A DNA stretch of 64,000 nucleotides from Hyphomicrobiales bacterium. GTDB lineage: Bacteria > Pseudomonadota > Alphaproteobacteria > Rhizobiales > Rhizobiaceae. The stretch lies in NCBI GenBank assembly GCA_021775415.1, contig JAJFHV010000010.1:434001-498000 (forward strand). Reading direction: 5' to 3'. A program made the translations under genes and the position numbers. The notes under the pieces were generated by a model. It was not told the DNA's origin and searched no databases. It saw nothing but the letters and a program-made list of their open reading frames with translations. Within the stretch, counting starts at the first letter, position 1. Each line of letters opens with the position of its first letter. Positions 62,706 to 64,000 of this stretch are shown in pieces.

Positions 62706-64000
62706 TCAGGCGGTATATGCAACTTTTACAATGCCTCTGATCCGAGAACGCTTTCCACGCAGCCTGGAGAGTAATTTGTGAACTTCGCCACTAGAGCCCT
62801 GGTTTTCCGAGAGTACGACAATCACTTCATGTGCCAGTGTGGAAAGCGTGGTAGAATCATCCATTGCATCGAGCAACGGACCGTCGATCACCGCCAAGTC
62901 TGTTGAGAATTTTTTATCAGTCAAGCGATCGCGCAATTTTTCCAAACGAACCATTTTGTGAAGCCTGTTTGTTGCACCGGGTGAACGCAGCGGCCAATAC
63001 TGATAGTTTCCGGCGTGAGCTGGCTCGCTAACATTTTGTCCAACGGCAAGTTTTTGACTGGTGAGGGTCTTCAAGAGATTTTCAGCTGTTTTTGAAAAAT
63101 CATGGACTGCAACATCACTTTCAAAATCTGCTCCGGCCAACATCACATCGTGTCCGGCCAAAGCGCCGGCAAGCGCCAAGTTGGAAGCGAACACAGATTT
63201 CCCAAAATTGTCCTCAATCCCGGTCACCAATACGGTGCGTGTTCGCTTGGGTTTGAAAGAACGCGATATTGACCCAACAATACCCGCCAAATCTTGCGCA
63301 ACCAGATCATCCTGATCATACCCGACAAATTCCGGGATATTATCACTAATCAAATAACCACGCGGCATTGCAAGTGTCAGGAGAACGGGGAGCTTGAATT
63401 GCGTTTCTTCGGGTGCCAGGTCATTAGCTGGAGGCTTGTTGCCTCGCCTACCCAACATACCACTCAATGGATTTTCCATCATCGTGTTCTTTGGCTTAAC
63501 CGATTGTCGGGCTGTACCGGCGGCAGACATCTTATTCGTGGGTGAATGAGAGAAAAATACAGAACCCAGAAGTGCCAAGGCACAGGCGAATCCAAATCCG
63601 GCGCCAGTGCCTGCAACGGCCAGAATAGATGAAGGCAGTCCGGCAGGTTTTATTGGAGGAATTGCATCGGAAACAACACGTGCTTTGCTTGTATCCACTC
63701 TAACCTGTTCGCCAAGCTCTTTAGCCCGCACTAAAAATGCCTCATAAATGACCCGCTTTGAATCGACTTCCCTTTGAAGTTCACGAAGCTTTACCCGGGC
63801 ATCGTTGGTTGAATAGGTTTGATTTGCCAGATTAGTGACCTTGGATTTAAGCTCTTTTTCCAACCCGAGCGCGCTGTTGTACTCAACCTGTGCAGCTGAT
63901 GCTATGCGGTCCAATTCCGCCTGGATTGATTGCTGAACATCCTTGATGCGTAATTCCGCGGCTCTCATTATCGGATGGGTATCCAGATATTGAGCCGAAA
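62706..64000 (-). CDS. ExoP/Wzz-type chain-length protein, partial, with degenerate kinase domain
   Basis: Open from the right window edge to a stop at 62706, so the 5' end is missing. An upstream coiled coil (AAELRIKDVQQSIQAELDRI near the window end, preceded by QYLDTHPI) leads to a membrane helix (GAGFGFACALALLG, about residue 135). A cytoplasmic domain follows, resembling bacterial tyrosine kinases (BY-kinases) of ExoP, but its Walker A reads GIEDNFGKSVFASNLALAGA and its Walker A' reads LAGADFESDV. Both lack key Gly and Asp residues, and no tyrosine cluster ends the protein. It probably controls polymer length or export without kinase activity. Confidence 0.85.
   Translation of the reverse strand, partial: SAQYLDTHPIMRAAELRIKDVQQSIQAELDRIASAAQVEYNSALGLEKELKSKVTNLANQTYSTNDARVKLRELQREVDSKRVIYEAFLVRAKELGEQVRVDTSKARVVSDAIPPIKPAGLPSSILAVAGTGAGFGFACALALLGSVFFSHSPTNKMSAAGTARQSVKPKNTMMENPLSGMLGRRGNKPPANDLAPEETQFKLPVLLTLAMPRGYLISDNIPEFVGYDQDDLVAQDLAGIVGSISRSFKPKRTRTVLVTGIEDNFGKSVFASNLALAGALAGHDVMLAGADFESDVAVHDFSKTAENLLKTLTSQKLAVGQNVSEPAHAGNYQYWPLRSPGATNRLHKMVRLEKLRDRLTDKKFSTDLAVIDGPLLDAMDDSTTLSTLAHEVIVVLSENQGSSGEVHKLLSRLRGKRSRIRGIVKVAYTA

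Overview
The window reads as a chromosomal segment of an alphaproteobacterium, most likely of the Hyphomicrobiales (Rhizobiales). The support is the flagellar order flhA-fliR-rod-binding protein, the PilZ/GGDEF signalling genes, a LIV-type ABC transporter, ectoine-utilisation genes of the eut/doe type, and a DUF3489-DUF2924-serine recombinase triad. No species can be named from sequence alone. Base composition looks moderate and even, with tight ATGA start/stop overlaps in the metabolic operons.

Layout. (1) 1-3.3 kb: the 3' end of a flagellar operon (flhA end, fliR, rod-binding protein, FlgN-like chaperone, FliL-like membrane protein), closed by a hairpin terminator. (2) 3.8-18.7 kb: surface and signalling genes. 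These include a TagO/VasI-like secreted protein, two small helical proteins that may be paralogues, a coiled-coil membrane protein, two diguanylate cyclases (one with CBS domains), two PilZ proteins, a small LuxR-type regulator, a TadG-like von Willebrand protein, a TPR-sulfotransferase, a HAMP class III nucleotide cyclase, an agmatine deiminase-like enzyme and a lipoprotein. (3) 18.9-34.1 kb: a catabolic locus. A minus-strand operon (hydroxyacid dehydrogenase, MmgE/PrpD, EutA/maleate isomerase-like protein, HisC-like aminotransferase, hydantoinase HyuB and HyuA) and a formamidase-like hydrolase face a divergent livKHMGF transporter and a glutamine synthetase-like ligase. The set suggests uptake and ring opening of a cyclic amide or amino-acid-like compound, but the substrate is not evident.

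(4) 34.6-41.8 kb: an accessory island ending at a tRNA with a CAT anticodon. It holds an IS6-family element of about 806 bp with 18-bp terminal repeats, a two-gene AAA+ ATPase/subtilase pair matching the composition of the IetAS anti-phage system, and the DUF3489-DUF2924-serine recombinase triad. The IS truncates the subtilase before its catalytic serine, truncates a small secreted protein on its other side, and lacks a target duplication, which points to an IS-mediated deletion. (5) 42-43.2 kb: a SIMPL-domain protein and a Gly/His-rich secreted protein sharing a bidirectional terminator.

(6) 43.4-54.5 kb: a minus-strand catabolic operon in transcription order eutB, eutC, doeA/eutD, a non-pyrrolysine MttB-like protein, two SDRs, a DHDPS-family lyase, a PuuC-like aldehyde dehydrogenase, a FAD oxidoreductase and an Ldh-type dehydrogenase. 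Ectoine or hydroxyectoine use is the best precedent, but no doeB/eutE is present and the closest eutA relative lies in region 3. (7) 54.7-64 kb: an exopolysaccharide cluster with a polyprenyl-phosphate sugar transferase, epimerase, nucleotidyltransferase, DegT aminotransferase, two GT4 glycosyltransferases, a polysaccharide deacetylase, a coupled 65-residue ORF, and an opposed ExoP/Wzz-type protein that runs off the window with a degenerate kinase domain.

A short dispersed repeat (core TGTCCGCTTTG.G..., often ending ...GCGGACATT) occurs in at least five intergenic gaps between 18.7 and 38.6 kb.
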